Shown here piece by piece: positions 1 through 9,749 of a DNA stretch of 58,028 nucleotides. The notes under the pieces are model-generated. The model had not been told where the DNA came from. It did not search any database and was given only the letters and a program-made list of their open reading frames with translations. The first letter of the stretch is position 1, and each line of letters starts with the position of its first letter. The stretch comes from Stieleria mannarensis (lineage in GTDB: Bacteria > Planctomycetota > Planctomycetia > Pirellulales > Pirellulaceae), in assembly GCF_014154935.1 (NCBI RefSeq), contig NZ_JACEHH010000056.1, positions 1 to 58,028 on the forward strand, read 5' to 3'. A program made the translations under genes and the position numbers.

Positions 1-572
1 ATCGGGCCGCGCGGTGCCTGAGAGTATGCAGTCGATACTGACCCGATTGGGGATCGATCTATCGATGTCGCGCGACTTGGTGTGGAATTTCAAGCGGTAT
101 TTTGGGCAGAGTTGTTGCGCGGGATCCCCGAGTGCGATGGGGAAGTTCGCCGAATCGACCGGCCGTCACTGGTCCAAGGAGCAACAGCACGTCGCCCAAT
201 GCTTCGTCGCTTGAAAGTGAAAGTGACCGCGATCGGCGGGTGACGGGTTCGGTTCGTTGTGCGTTAAAGCGGCGGGAAACCTGCTAGACGTGCCGCAATA
301 GTCAACAAGGGAGCAACATCGGTCGTGCGACTCGTATTTACATCGATCGCGAACCGGCGATGTGAAGCCGCGTTCCCCTGCGAAGACATCTGCTCAGCGA
401 CTATGCCTGTTGAATGGTCTTACGTTTATCTGCCGTGCAGCACCGCCGGTATCCTCGGCGACCCCGCCCCCCCTGTCGGCGGGGCCCCTTGACCGTTCAC
501 GAATTAAGTTGGTCGTGCGACTCCCCGAGCTTTAAGAAATCACAAACGCCAGGAATAAAGGGACCTGATAGA

Positions 573-608
573 TGGGTGGCACCTAATAGAGACAATTGGT
601 GCCACCCA
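573..608. repeat. Inverted repeat, 11-bp arms
   Basis: TGGGTGGCACC at 573-583 is the exact reverse complement of the sequence at 598-608, leaving a 14-base loop. The same core (GGTGGGTGGCACC) recurs in the tandem repeat at 653-739, so this is one hairpin of a local repeat family. There is no T-run after it on either strand, so it is not a classical terminator. Confidence 0.75.
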
Positions 609-652
609 ATATTCTCGCCGCCGTTCCAAAACTGCAAGTTGCTAGTGAACCA

Positions 653-739
653 GAAGGTGGGTGGCACCAAAGGGTGCAAAGGGTGAGAAGGTGGGTGGCA
701 CCAAAGGGTGCAAAGGGTGAGGAGAAGGTGGGTGGCACC
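653..739 (+). repeat. 34-bp tandem repeat, two full copies and a partial third
   Basis: Two identical 34-base units lie at 653-686 and 687-720. After three extra bases, a third copy matches over its first 16 bases (724-739) and then diverges. Each unit begins GAAGGTGGGTGGCACC and contains the short direct repeat AAAGGGTG. The array sits immediately downstream of the minus-strand gene ending at 781. Confidence 0.85.
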
Positions 740-780
740 GATTGGGGAGGGGGGTAAGCGGTGGACGAATTTGCAGCGGA

Positions 781-1791
781 TTAGCTGCGGGTTTCGTATT
801 TGGCGAAGATCATTTTACCCGCATTGGTCTGCAGGGTGCTCGTCACTCGCACTTCCAACTCTTGTCCGATCCGATTGCGGGCCCCTTCGACCACCACCAT
901 CGTGCCGTCGTCTAAGTAACCGATGCCCTGCTCGGCTCCCTCGCCGGGCTTGATGATCTTCACGTTGAACGATTCGTCGGGGAGATAAACCGGTCGCAGC
1001 GAATTGCTGATCTCGTTCAAATTGATCACCGGCACGTTGTGCAGCTTGGCAACTTTGTTCAAATTGAAGTCGCCCGTGACCACCTTGCCTTCGAGATGCT
1101 TGGCCAACAACACCAGCTTCAAATCGACCGTTTGCCCAGCCAACTCTGGCAAGTCGCGGTCAAAAATCATCAGGTCGACGTTGTCGTCGGCACGCATCCG
1201 GTTCAACACATCCAACCCGCGACGACCACGGACACGCCGCAATTTGTCGCTGCTGTCGGCAATCGCCTGCAACTCACTGAGCGCAAAACGCGGCATGATC
1301 AGCTGGTTGTCGAACACACCGGTGTTGACCAAGTCCGCAATCCGACCGTCAATCACCACGCTGGTATCCAACACCAACGGCTTAAACCCCTTTACCTCGC
1401 GAACAAATTCAACGTACGGAATCAAAAATCGAAAGTCGTCCTTCGTCTGAATCAGAATGCTGACACAGACATAACACAACAACATCCCCATGATCAGCTT
1501 CACCGCATTTCCGACCAACAACGACTGAGCAAACAACGGCGCAATCGCGATCCATAAAATGTACGTCAGCAAAATCCCGATCAGCACGCCGAAGTAAACG
1601 GCCGAAATCGAATCGATGCGTTTGCGCGGGATAAAGATATCCCCCATGATCGCGACCACTGCGATCCCCATCACCCCCGCGAACACGACGTAGGGATTGA
1701 CGTCGGCATCACTGGGGAGCGCCGTGTTGATGATCCACGACACCCCGCCGGCGCAGAGCAAGAAAACACATCGAAGGATGATCAGTTCCAT
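781..1791 (-). CDS. PIN/TRAM domain membrane protein (YacL-like)
   Basis: 336 residues. Four hydrophobic segments fill roughly residues 1-115. A PIN nuclease-like domain follows at about 138-250, opening with the acidic strand VLDTSVVIDGRIADL and ending with VVTGDFNLNKVA, which carries another expected acidic residue. A TRAM-like RNA-binding domain lies at about 270-330 (GEGAEQGIGYLDDGTMVVVE). This is the architecture of the YacL family (membrane anchor, PIN, TRAM), whose members are presumed RNA-acting; the substrate is unknown. It starts at an ATG with no strong ribosome binding site and appears monocistronic, with 549 bases to the next gene upstream. Length is normal for the family and the acidic residues look intact. 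The family call is secure and the function is inferred. Confidence 0.93.
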   Translation of the reverse strand: MELIILRCVFLLCAGGVSWIINTALPSDADVNPYVVFAGVMGIAVVAIMGDIFIPRKRIDSISAVYFGVLIGILLTYILWIAIAPLFAQSLLVGNAVKLIMGMLLCYVCVSILIQTKDDFRFLIPYVEFVREVKGFKPLVLDTSVVIDGRIADLVNTGVFDNQLIMPRFALSELQAIADSSDKLRRVRGRRGLDVLNRMRADDNVDLMIFDRDLPELAGQTVDLKLVLLAKHLEGKVVTGDFNLNKVAKLHNVPVINLNEISNSLRPVYLPDESFNVKIIKPGEGAEQGIGYLDDGTMVVVEGARNRIGQELEVRVTSTLQTNAGKMIFAKYETRS

Positions 1792-2340
1792 TAGACTCGT
1801 TCGTCACAGGATCAATTGTTGGGACAATTCCGGACGTCTCGATGCGCCGGATTCCCCTGTAGGCCAATGCCACAGTCTAAATGACGCGGCGATCAGTCCC
1901 CAAGGGGACACGAATTTTGAAACCCTGTGACAGGCAGAAAGTGCCCGCAAAACCCACAGAAACGCGCTAATTGTCGCATTGCGGCGGCCACCAATCCAGG
2001 CGTTCGGCCCTGCCAATCGCTGGCCAGAGGCAAACGGAGACGAAACGGAGCGGGCCGCGATTGAACATCACGCATGCCGGAAAGACACCCCGGAGGGAAC
2101 GTCCAGATTAGAACGACCACCACCCGGTGTACGATGGTCCCTTCCGGGCCGTCGCCGCTGGGGCTCCGCACGACGCGTCTAGAAAGGACGTCGTACACCC
2201 CTCACCCAACCACCTCTTGCCTAATCGGTCAGATCACTCGGATTCGTCGCGATTCGCCGCCGACCTTAGCTGAAGATCCCCGGATGCCGCTCCCAACCTT
2301 CGATCCGCACAAACTCGACTGCCTCGCGACCTGATCTCCG
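1792..2340. other. Intergenic region, no gene seen
   Basis: 549 bases between the WD40-cytochrome gene and the PIN/TRAM gene, both on the minus strand. It must hold the promoter of the PIN/TRAM gene and the transcript end of the WD40 gene. The only structure noticed is a pair of 9-base inverted arms, GGTGTACGA at 2126-2134 and TCGTACACC at 2191-2199. Short frames here have no recognisable domain. Confidence 0.5.
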
Positions 2341-4338
2341 CTATTTGATCTCCGCCAACAAGCGATCCATCTTGGATTGGACCTTCGACGCGGCTGCGGC
2401 AATCTCGTCGTGTGCCTGCTTGGCCGCCTGGGCGAGCGATTGAGCCTGATCGAGCTTGGTTTGCAATGCCGCTCGACCGGCAGCCAGCTTCTCCGCTTCG
2501 GCCTTTCGCGCCGCCGCAGTCTGCCGATGTGTCTTGATGACATCGATCATCGCCACGCGGTTTCGACGTTGCTTGGCCAAGTCGGTCAACTTGCCAGCCA
2601 GCTTCTCTTCCGATTCGGCCAACGGAATCATCTTGGACGCATCGGATTTCAACGCCACCCGCAACGCAGTGACTTCGTCTTGCAGGTCACGAATCGCGTT
2701 GGTCAGCGACGGGAGCTGTTGGTCAAACGCTGCATTCGCTTGCTCCGTTTTCTTGGCCTGGGCGTCACTGTCCGCTGCTTGCTTGTTGAGCATCGCGACC
2801 TTTTGATCCAAGTCGGCCAACGACGTTTGAGCAGCCGCGACCGCCGCGTTGGCCTTGTCTAAATTGGCCTTTGCCGGCGTCAATTTTTCCTGGATCGAAA
2901 CCAGCGTGGTTTTGACCGCCTCGACACGTTTCGCCGCCGGTTCTGGATTGGCGGCCAATCGAACCATCGCATCGGGATCGTCGACGGGGGTGTTGAAAAC
3001 CGATCCCGCCCAGTCGCCGTAAACCAAGCGTTTGCCGTCATGGGTGATGGCGACTTCCAACATGTCTTCGCCGCCATGGCTGAGCGACTTCAATTCCTTT
3101 CCAGTGGCGTCCCACAATTTGGCTCGGTTGTCGCGTCCCGCCGTTGCCAGCCGCGCCTGGTGATCAAACGACACCGCCGTCACCCCACCTCCATGAGCGT
3201 TGATCGTCTTGATCGCCTTGCCCGAATTCATGTCCCACAACTTGACCGTCCCGTCTTCGCTGGCACTGGCCAAGACGTTGGAGTCATCACGCCAGGCGAT
3301 CGAATTGATACCGCCTTTGTGTCCGGTCAGATCCATGTACTCGCGTCCCGTTTCGGCTTCCCAGACGACCAGCCCACCCGAGCGATCGCCCGATGCCAAC
3401 AGCACTCCATCCGGACTGTATGCGACACTGAAAATCCAATCGGTGTGCTTCTTGATATCGAACAACTTATCACCGCTGCCGACATCGAAAATTCGCAACA
3501 TCTTTTGCGGCCCTCCCATGGCGACTCGCGAAAGCGTTTCATTGGCGTCGGCACCAAAAACGATGTCCAGTTCATCGCCAACGGTTGCGACGCGTTCGCC
3601 CGTCTTGACGTCATAAATCGCGACAATCCCCAGCACCGAGTGTTCGCCACCACCGACGATCAAGTACGAACCGTCGCGGTTGAACCGGATGTCCTGCGGC
3701 ACGCCTTCGGGAAAAGGCAGAATCCCCAACAACTCCGCCGTGTCGCTGTGGTACATCACAATTTGTTTTTGACCGGCGACGGCGACCACCGGAGCCCAGG
3801 GGCTGGCGGCAATCGCGGTGACCGCAGCGGCCCGCGAGGTCACGACGGGTGTTTCCAGCGGAAGCGTCTCGGGCATCGCCACCGGGCCTTCGGGCTTACC
3901 ACTGGATGACGCGACAAACGCCAACGCATTTTTTTTCTTGGCCTTGGCTTTCGACCCCGAGTTCTCCAAGATCCCGCCTTCAATCCAAGCTCGGATCACC
4001 GCCAACTTGTCCGCCGGCAATTTGTCTTGATTGGGCGGCATCACCGGTGTGTCGTCGTGATTGACCAACTGCCACAATCGGCTGCTTTCGGCATCGCCAT
4101 CGTCATAAACAACTTCGCCGCTACCGCCGCCTTCGACGACCGACCCGAACGTGTCCAGCGCCAGCCCGCCCTTCTTGTCGCTTTGCTGGTGACAGTTCAG
4201 GCAATACTGCCGAAAGATCGGTTTGACGTCGTCTTCGTAAGTCACTTTCTTCGGCGCTTCCTCGGCCGCTTGGCCTACAGAAACAGCCGCGACGGCGACA
4301 CACAGCAGAACGAATCGAGCGGGAATAGATCGAACCAT
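2341..4338 (-). CDS. WD40 repeat protein with planctomycete cytochrome c-type domain
   Basis: 665 residues from the ATG at 4338. I prefer this start to the ATG at 4407 because it opens directly with a signal peptide (MVRSIPARFVLLCVAV, cleaved near GQA). A haem-binding CLNCH motif follows in a PSCyt-type domain (DDVKPIFRQYCLNCH) with the family's GGLALD segment. A seven-bladed WD40 propeller comes next, with clear repeats such as LWDMNSGKAI and VVWEAETGRE. The last 180 or so residues are an alanine/lysine/glutamine-rich coiled coil. Such proteins are exported and accompany DUF1549/DUF1553 and DUF1501 proteins in planctomycetes; their biochemical role is not established. The DUF1549/1553 gene lies just upstream, 237 bases away, so co-transcription is possible. 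Confidence 0.92.
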   Translation of the reverse strand: MVRSIPARFVLLCVAVAAVSVGQAAEEAPKKVTYEDDVKPIFRQYCLNCHQQSDKKGGLALDTFGSVVEGGGSGEVVYDDGDAESSRLWQLVNHDDTPVMPPNQDKLPADKLAVIRAWIEGGILENSGSKAKAKKKNALAFVASSSGKPEGPVAMPETLPLETPVVTSRAAAVTAIAASPWAPVVAVAGQKQIVMYHSDTAELLGILPFPEGVPQDIRFNRDGSYLIVGGGEHSVLGIVAIYDVKTGERVATVGDELDIVFGADANETLSRVAMGGPQKMLRIFDVGSGDKLFDIKKHTDWIFSVAYSPDGVLLASGDRSGGLVVWEAETGREYMDLTGHKGGINSIAWRDDSNVLASASEDGTVKLWDMNSGKAIKTINAHGGGVTAVSFDHQARLATAGRDNRAKLWDATGKELKSLSHGGEDMLEVAITHDGKRLVYGDWAGSVFNTPVDDPDAMVRLAANPEPAAKRVEAVKTTLVSIQEKLTPAKANLDKANAAVAAAQTSLADLDQKVAMLNKQAADSDAQAKKTEQANAAFDQQLPSLTNAIRDLQDEVTALRVALKSDASKMIPLAESEEKLAGKLTDLAKQRRNRVAMIDVIKTHRQTAAARKAEAEKLAAGRAALQTKLDQAQSLAQAAKQAHDEIAAAASKVQSKMDRLLAEIK

Positions 4339-4496
4339 CGTAGATCCGGCAGACATGGCGGGGGAAAGTGAGGCGGGAGAGGGCACGCGTTCTAGTTTAG
4401 TCAACATCGCCCGAAAACCGACGTGCAGGTTTTCCAGCGTTAGCGTTTTCGTTTGGATTGGCCTTCCGCCGGTTTCACTCGCCGTTGACCACGCCG

Positions 4497-4519
4497 AGCC
4501 CTCCCTACCTGGGAGGGCT
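4497..4519. terminator. 9-bp perfect hairpin between two minus-strand genes
   Basis: AGCCCTCCC at 4497-4505 pairs with GGGAGGGCT at 4511-4519 across a 5-base loop. It lies after the stop of the DUF1549/1553 gene and before the WD40-cytochrome gene. The following T-run is on the plus strand only, while both genes are on the minus strand. It is therefore either an RNA-stabilising or partial termination hairpin between the two genes, or a terminator for antisense transcripts. Confidence 0.45.
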
Positions 4520-4575
4520 TTTGCGAAGGTTGTCTGTGAGGTGTTGAGCGAAACGCAGCGAGGCGAGACGCGGCG

Positions 4576-7044
4576 TCAGTGATTGAACACAAACTCGCGG
4601 CTGTTGAGCACGGCCCAGAAGATGTCCTCCAGGGCGGCGACCTTGTTTTCAGCTTTGTCGACCGTTGCCTTCAATTCGGCCAGCTCATCGGCGGACGGGC
4701 TGCGGGCGAGACATCGGACATAGATCCGATCAATCACCTGCTCTTCGGTCAACTTGTCGGCGTCCATCCAACGTTTGATCTTGTTCCCCTGGGCGACCTT
4801 GCTACTGACACTGCTGCCGTTGAGCAGGTGCAGGGCTTGCGAAAGCGAAGGATCGGTCGACGCTTCACAATCACACACGGTCGCACGCGGGGCACGACCG
4901 AAGGTCGTCAAGAAGTAGTTGCTGGTTTTGCCGTCGGCGATCTGAACCGCACGTGCCCCCAGCGGCAGACCGGTGAACTTGTCCGGCGCCTCGGTGACTT
5001 GGCAGATACAATCCAACAAGCTTTCGGCGGGGATTCGGCGGATGATCGCGTGGGCGTAGTTGCGATTGTCGTGCGCGTTGGTTTCGTTCGTGTCGCTGCT
5101 ACGCTGGTACGCTTGGCTGTTGCAGATGTCGCGAACCAGGCGGCGAAAATCAAAGTCGTATTCCACCAGTTTCTCGCCCAACAAGTCGAACAGTTCGGGG
5201 TTGCTGGGGGGATTACTGACGCGGATATCATCGACTTCGTCCACCAGTCCGACGCCCATGTAGTGTGCCCACACGCGGTTGGCGATCGATCGGGCGAAGA
5301 ACGGGTTGTCGGGGCTGGTCAGCCATTCTGCAACGACGGCACGGCGGTCTTTGCCGCGGGTCTCAGGCGACTCGCCACCCAGGAAGGTCGGCGGGACCGG
5401 CTTCTTAGTGACCAAGTGATTGACTTCGCCACCGCCACGGTTGTAGATAATCTTTTCGCGATAGTCTTCGGCGTTTTTACGCCCGATCTGTGAAAAGAAC
5501 GATGCGAACCCGTAGTAGTCGTCCATCGTCCAGCGATCGAACGGGTGGTTGTGACACTGGGCGCACTGGGTGCGAATTCCCATAAAGACTTGAGCCACGT
5601 TCTCGGCGGTCTTCAGCGTGTCGCGTTCGATTTCATAGAAGTTGGTTGCCGGCGAATTGAACGTGCCGCCGGTGCTGGTCAGCAGATCGCGAACCATCTG
5701 GTCGATGGGAACGTTCTTGGCAAATTTGTCGGTCAACCAGTTGGCGTACAAGAACGCGGACTTGTAACTGACTTGGTTGGTGCTTTTGATCATCAACAGC
5801 TGCGCGAACTTCATCGCCCAGATTTCGCTGAACTCCTTTCGCTCCAGCAGTCGGTCGATCAAGGCGGCTCGTTTGTCGTCGGCGGGATCGGAGACAAAGC
5901 TGCGATACTCTTCCTCGGTCGGCAGCATCCCGGTGATATCGACCGTGACACGACGAATGAACTCTTCGTCGCTGCACAACCCGCTGGGCAAAATCCGCAG
6001 TTGTTGAAGTTTCTTGCCCACCGATTGATCGATGTAGTTTCCGGTGACCTTGGGCGGCGTGTATTGCAAGTTGGTCGGCAACGCCAGAACTTGGCTGCCG
6101 ACGGTGTGGGTATCGAAGCGAGCCATCACGAAGGCTTCACCACGTCGACCGGCGGTCACATTGCCGGTGTCGTCGATCGCGGCGGTGCCGGAGTTGTTGG
6201 ACGTGAACGCGGCCAGGCGGGTGACGTCACGGGTGGTGCCGTCGCTGTAGGTCGCCACGGCAACAAATCGCTGGGTGGAACCTTCGCCTTCGATCACCGC
6301 CTGGTCGGGATAAATCGCAACCGAATCGACGGTCGGCGGCTTCTTGTCGGCCGGATCGGCGGGGGCTCCGTCGGACAGCCATTCCAACACGGTGGCGTAG
6401 TAATCCGAATCGGTATCGAACAATTTACCGCCGGTGTGCGGAACGGATCCGATCGCCTTTTTCAGGAACAGACTTTCTTCGGGCAAAGCGAGGTTGATCC
6501 GTCGAACGCCGATTTCCCGGGTGATTCGCAAGTAGTCGCCATCGGGATCAAACCCGAACAGGCTCAATCGAAAGCCGTCTTTCCCGCGCGCCGCACCGTG
6601 GCAGGAGCCCGTGTTGCAACCGGAGCGTGTCAGCACCGGCATCACGTCATTGGTAAAACTGATCGGCGGTTTGACGTCCGCTTTCGAGACGGTGACGGGG
6701 ATCCGGATTTCGGTCCCCAGGTATTCGGCGACCAACTCGGTCGCCCCGTCGGCCAGCGGCAGCAGTTTGAATCCGTCCCGTTTGACTTTGGATTCATCAG
6801 CGATCTTCCAGATCACTCGGTCACTGGCGTCTTCGGTGATCCCGTCATCGCGTCGGATCACAGCCACAAAGGACTGAAAGTCACGAGCCGAGTTGAGTTT
6901 GATTTCCGGCGGATAGACCGCCAAGTCCGGCTTGCGGGGGGCATCCGACGAACGAGACGCGGCCTCGTCGGCGGGGGTGATCCCAAGTGACGGCATTGCC
7001 AGAGCGGTCAGGAGCAACAGGGATGCAGCGGGGCGAATCTTCAT
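4576..7044 (-). CDS. DUF1549/DUF1553 protein with Ig-like and cytochrome c-like segments
   Basis: 822 residues from the ATG at 7044, which opens with a signal peptide (MKIRPAASLLLLTALAMP). A CX4CH motif (GCNTGSCHG) lies near residue 150 in the segment that precedes DUF1549 in these proteins. A BIG2-like Ig segment follows (VIEGEGSTQRFVAVATYSDG). DUF1549 then carries CAQCHNHPFDRW, and DUF1553 occupies the C-terminal third (NRVWAHYMGVGLVDEVDD). This is a hallmark planctomycete secreted family, usually paired with a DUF1501 protein and often near sulfatases. The role is not proven; haem binding and polymer degradation are inferences. A strong terminator at 7148-7188 separates it from the PPC gene upstream, so it should have its own promoter. 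Confidence 0.93.
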   Translation of the reverse strand: MKIRPAASLLLLTALAMPSLGITPADEAASRSSDAPRKPDLAVYPPEIKLNSARDFQSFVAVIRRDDGITEDASDRVIWKIADESKVKRDGFKLLPLADGATELVAEYLGTEIRIPVTVSKADVKPPISFTNDVMPVLTRSGCNTGSCHGAARGKDGFRLSLFGFDPDGDYLRITREIGVRRINLALPEESLFLKKAIGSVPHTGGKLFDTDSDYYATVLEWLSDGAPADPADKKPPTVDSVAIYPDQAVIEGEGSTQRFVAVATYSDGTTRDVTRLAAFTSNNSGTAAIDDTGNVTAGRRGEAFVMARFDTHTVGSQVLALPTNLQYTPPKVTGNYIDQSVGKKLQQLRILPSGLCSDEEFIRRVTVDITGMLPTEEEYRSFVSDPADDKRAALIDRLLERKEFSEIWAMKFAQLLMIKSTNQVSYKSAFLYANWLTDKFAKNVPIDQMVRDLLTSTGGTFNSPATNFYEIERDTLKTAENVAQVFMGIRTQCAQCHNHPFDRWTMDDYYGFASFFSQIGRKNAEDYREKIIYNRGGGEVNHLVTKKPVPPTFLGGESPETRGKDRRAVVAEWLTSPDNPFFARSIANRVWAHYMGVGLVDEVDDIRVSNPPSNPELFDLLGEKLVEYDFDFRRLVRDICNSQAYQRSSDTNETNAHDNRNYAHAIIRRIPAESLLDCICQVTEAPDKFTGLPLGARAVQIADGKTSNYFLTTFGRAPRATVCDCEASTDPSLSQALHLLNGSSVSSKVAQGNKIKRWMDADKLTEEQVIDRIYVRCLARSPSADELAELKATVDKAENKVAALEDIFWAVLNSREFVFNH

Positions 7045-7147
7045 GTCAAAAACGCGTTTTTGGGGGAGCACTCGATCAGATCGCTATCCGTGTCGAGTCG
7101 AGTCGCCAGGCGGAATCAACCACCGGGCACCAAAACTGTGGTGGGTT

Positions 7148-7188
7148 AAAAGACGATGGCACCGGCGTGTCGGGCCGGCGCCATCGTC
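7148..7188 (-). terminator. Intrinsic terminator of the PPC-domain gene
   Basis: On the minus strand GACGATGGC-x-CCGGC pairs with its complement across a 7-base loop (7167-7173). This gives 14 base pairs with one mismatch, followed directly by TTTT. It starts 4 bases past the stop codon of the gene ending at 7192. Orientation, spacing and U-tract all fit Rho-independent termination. Confidence 0.85.
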
Positions 7189-7191
7189 GTG

Positions 7192-9630
7192 CTACTGTTT
7201 CTTTTGCCGAAGCTGTTCGAGCCGGCTGAGCGGTTTCGGCTTGGCAGGTTGTTTCGGGGCGGCCTTGGGTGCGGCCGGCTTGGGAGCATCGGATTTCGGC
7301 GGCAAGGGTTTGTCGATCCGCAGCTCGCCGGTTCCGTTGGTCTGGACGATCGTTTCGTCACCGACCTTGACCCGAGCGATGCAGTTGAGCGTCTTGTGGG
7401 TGCCCACTTTCGCCTTGGCATCGATCACCAAGGGGAACGTCACGCTTTCCGAATCCGGTTTGATCGGTTGCTTGGCCGCGGGGCTGGTGACGCCGGCGGG
7501 GATGCCGACCAATTCGACTTCGGCTTCCCCCGGGTATTCACGCAGAATCTCGACCGGAATCGTCACGCTGACTTCGGTCCCCAGCTCACCGGCACTCTTG
7601 GGGAAGGAATACTTGAAGATCGAGTTTTCGACTTCCAACATGATCGGCGGCGTCGCGGTCATCGCCGAGCCGGTCTTGGAGTTGTAGGTGGCCACAAAGA
7701 TGATCGGCCAGGTTCCGATTCCGGCACCGCTGTTGGCAGTGATCGGAATTTCGATTTCGGTCTTGCCCTTGTCGATGTAGCGGCTGTTGTTGATCGAGAT
7801 TCCCGGCGGGTTGTACAGCGTTCGGAAGGACACGCGTTCGTCGAACCCTTCCTTCTTATTGATCCGCACCTTCAAATTCTTGCTGCCGTAACGCACGATC
7901 GGCGTCTTCGGCTGGACGATCTCCAGGGTAAACGGCACTTCGTCGGTGACCGCCATCGCGGCGCGGTCGGTGTCATAGCCCCACATCTCGCGACGGTTCT
8001 GCCCCAAGACCATTTTGTGGTGTTGTGACAGCTTGCCGCCGACCAGCGGGTTCTTGTCATCGCCTTTGGCAAAGATCGTGTACAGCGAGGCGTTGTGGGT
8101 AGCGTCCGCAGCGGCCGTCAGCAAAACGGGGACTTCGGGGCGACCGGCGGGCATCGGGAACGTCGTCGCCGTGACGCCGTCGGGCAAACCATCGAACGAC
8201 AGATTGACTTCGCCGTTGTATCGGTCCCGGGCGGCCGACACGACCATCCCCACGCTGCCTCCGATCGGAACCGCGACCACTTGAGCTTCATCGCGGCGAA
8301 GTTCTTTCAGGGTCAGGTTGACCGCGGGCGTCGGCGTGCTGACTTCGATGCGATAGGTGTACGTCGGCCCGCCGCCACGCAAATGGTCGTACACGCGGAC
8401 AGTGTGCTTGCCATCGACTTTGGCGTCAAATTCGAGGAACGGATCCACCTTGCCGCGGCTATCGTCGCTGGACGTAATGGTCGCATGTTTCGGGTCAAAC
8501 ACGTTCAACACGGCATCCAGTGGTGACCGAAGCACGTCGCGTGCGAACACCTCCACGCGATACTTGGTTCCCTTCTTGGCTTCAAACGTAAAGCAGTCGA
8601 AGTCGGCTGGTTTTTCGATCACGCCGCAATAGGCACCGGGAACCGGAACCACCGGAGCTTTCGTCCGATCGTCATTCGGCTCTTGCTCCATCGCAACGGG
8701 CAGCTCGTTGACACGGACCCAGTTCGGCGACGGCGTGACTCCGTTTTCGTCTTCGGTCGTGACGCCCCACTGCGGGTAGTTCTCACTGGGCAGCGGGATC
8801 TTGGCCGATCGTTCGCTGCCGTCGGACAAGATCAATTTGGCGTCCAGTACCGTCGACGGAGGCCCGCCGGCGGGAATCACCGCGACCGGTCGCGGGTACG
8901 TGCCGACGTGCAATCGATAAACGCCAAGGTCGCTGCCGCGGAACGAGCTGTCACGCACGAGGATCGAGTACTTGCCATCTGCGGGAGCCGTAAACGTGCA
9001 AAAACCGTCCTGCTGGAACAGCGACGAATCATCACTGGAGGCGACTTCGAAGCGGCCTTCGTCAAGAATCGCAACGTAGGGGTCCAAGATGTCTCGGTTG
9101 CGAAGCGAATGAGCCAGACGAATGCCTTCGATCTCCACATTCAACGTCTGACCCGCCTTCAGTTCAACCTGGTAATGATCCAAGTCCTCGCGTTTGACCA
9201 CACCGTCGATGGTCGAATTCAATTCGATCGGTTGCGGAGCGGCGAAGTCATTGTTGGGTTCCACCTCCGCGACCACGGGCATCGCACCGACCCCCAATAG
9301 ACGGAGGTTGGCGACGCCGCTTTTGGTGATCAGGCGAACCGGATACAGCCCCGGCGTCAGGTCTTCAGCCGCACGGAGTTTGACTTCCGTGGTGCTGTTG
9401 TTGACCGCTTTGACCTCCAAGATTTCGATACCTGGCAAATCGCAAAGGACTTCCGAGGCGTCGCTCAGCCGGGTGCCTTTGAAGGTCACGACGGTTTCTT
9501 CGCCACGGACCACCCCTCGCGGCTGGAGACTGGTCACCACGGGAAGCGTCGCAGCAGCATTGTCGATCAGCATCAGTGTGACCAGCAAGGATGCCGCAAG
9601 CGAGCGGAGAACGGTGGATTGTTTGATCAT
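7192..9630 (-). CDS. Secreted protein with two pre-peptidase C-terminal (PPC) domains
   Basis: 812 residues from the ATG at 9630, chosen because a signal peptide (MIKQSTVLRSLAASLLVTLML) starts there; the frame extends further upstream without one. After an N-terminal IPT-like beta domain (VTSLQPRGVVRGEETVVTFKG), two PPC domains each begin with an EPNDD/EPNND motif (EVEPNNDFAAPQ and EQEPNDDRTKAP) and contain DHYQVELKAGQTL or DCFTFEAKKGTKY. The C-terminal half is further beta-rich repeats, ending in a proline/lysine-rich tail. No catalytic triad is visible, so this is probably a binding or structural partner. The DUF1501 gene lies upstream with 119 bases between them, and a terminator follows the stop codon, so the two probably form a transcription unit. 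Confidence 0.9.
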   Translation of the reverse strand: MIKQSTVLRSLAASLLVTLMLIDNAAATLPVVTSLQPRGVVRGEETVVTFKGTRLSDASEVLCDLPGIEILEVKAVNNSTTEVKLRAAEDLTPGLYPVRLITKSGVANLRLLGVGAMPVVAEVEPNNDFAAPQPIELNSTIDGVVKREDLDHYQVELKAGQTLNVEIEGIRLAHSLRNRDILDPYVAILDEGRFEVASSDDSSLFQQDGFCTFTAPADGKYSILVRDSSFRGSDLGVYRLHVGTYPRPVAVIPAGGPPSTVLDAKLILSDGSERSAKIPLPSENYPQWGVTTEDENGVTPSPNWVRVNELPVAMEQEPNDDRTKAPVVPVPGAYCGVIEKPADFDCFTFEAKKGTKYRVEVFARDVLRSPLDAVLNVFDPKHATITSSDDSRGKVDPFLEFDAKVDGKHTVRVYDHLRGGGPTYTYRIEVSTPTPAVNLTLKELRRDEAQVVAVPIGGSVGMVVSAARDRYNGEVNLSFDGLPDGVTATTFPMPAGRPEVPVLLTAAADATHNASLYTIFAKGDDKNPLVGGKLSQHHKMVLGQNRREMWGYDTDRAAMAVTDEVPFTLEIVQPKTPIVRYGSKNLKVRINKKEGFDERVSFRTLYNPPGISINNSRYIDKGKTEIEIPITANSGAGIGTWPIIFVATYNSKTGSAMTATPPIMLEVENSIFKYSFPKSAGELGTEVSVTIPVEILREYPGEAEVELVGIPAGVTSPAAKQPIKPDSESVTFPLVIDAKAKVGTHKTLNCIARVKVGDETIVQTNGTGELRIDKPLPPKSDAPKPAAPKAAPKQPAKPKPLSRLEQLRQKKQ

Positions 9631-9679
9631 CAATTCGGAACCGATTGTGGGGCAGGCGTATTTCGTGCTGGGCAAAAAA

Positions 9680-9702
9680 GTGGGATAGGCTTCCAGCCTG
9701 TC
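9680..9702 (+). repeat. 23-bp dispersed repeat, copy 1
   Basis: A 23-base sequence beginning GTGGGATAGGCTTCCAGCC, identical base for base to 55481-55503. Its core AGGCT-TCC-AGCCT is palindromic. This copy lies between the DUF1501 and PPC genes, inside a probable transcript. Confidence 0.9.
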
Positions 9703-9749
9703 GATCATACGACCGCCAGGCGAGAGGACTACTTTCACATCTGGCCGAA

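Larger units (their letters stand above)
1..780. other. Left-edge region without a convincing gene
   Basis: About 780 bases with no ORF I can assign. A short plus-strand frame is open from the left edge to about position 214 and could be the 3' end of a gene cut by the window, but its translated tail matches no family I recognise. A GC-rich hairpin (CCCCGCC at 462-468 with GGCGGGG at 478-484) and the repeats described separately at 573-608 and 653-739 fill the rest. The PIN/TRAM gene on the minus strand ends at 781, so these repeats lie directly downstream of it. Confidence 0.5.

Noticed and set aside
2..214. Truncated gene at the left edge
   Set aside because: The frame is open to the edge, but the 60-odd residues match nothing I recognise and codon pattern alone is not enough to call a gene.
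4579..6990. Long plus-strand frames opposite the DUF1549/1553 gene
   Set aside because: They mirror a GC-rich coding strand and show no domain. The same holds for frames opposite cimA (15299-16486), smc (48364-49686) and the SdrD gene (for example 39625-41037).
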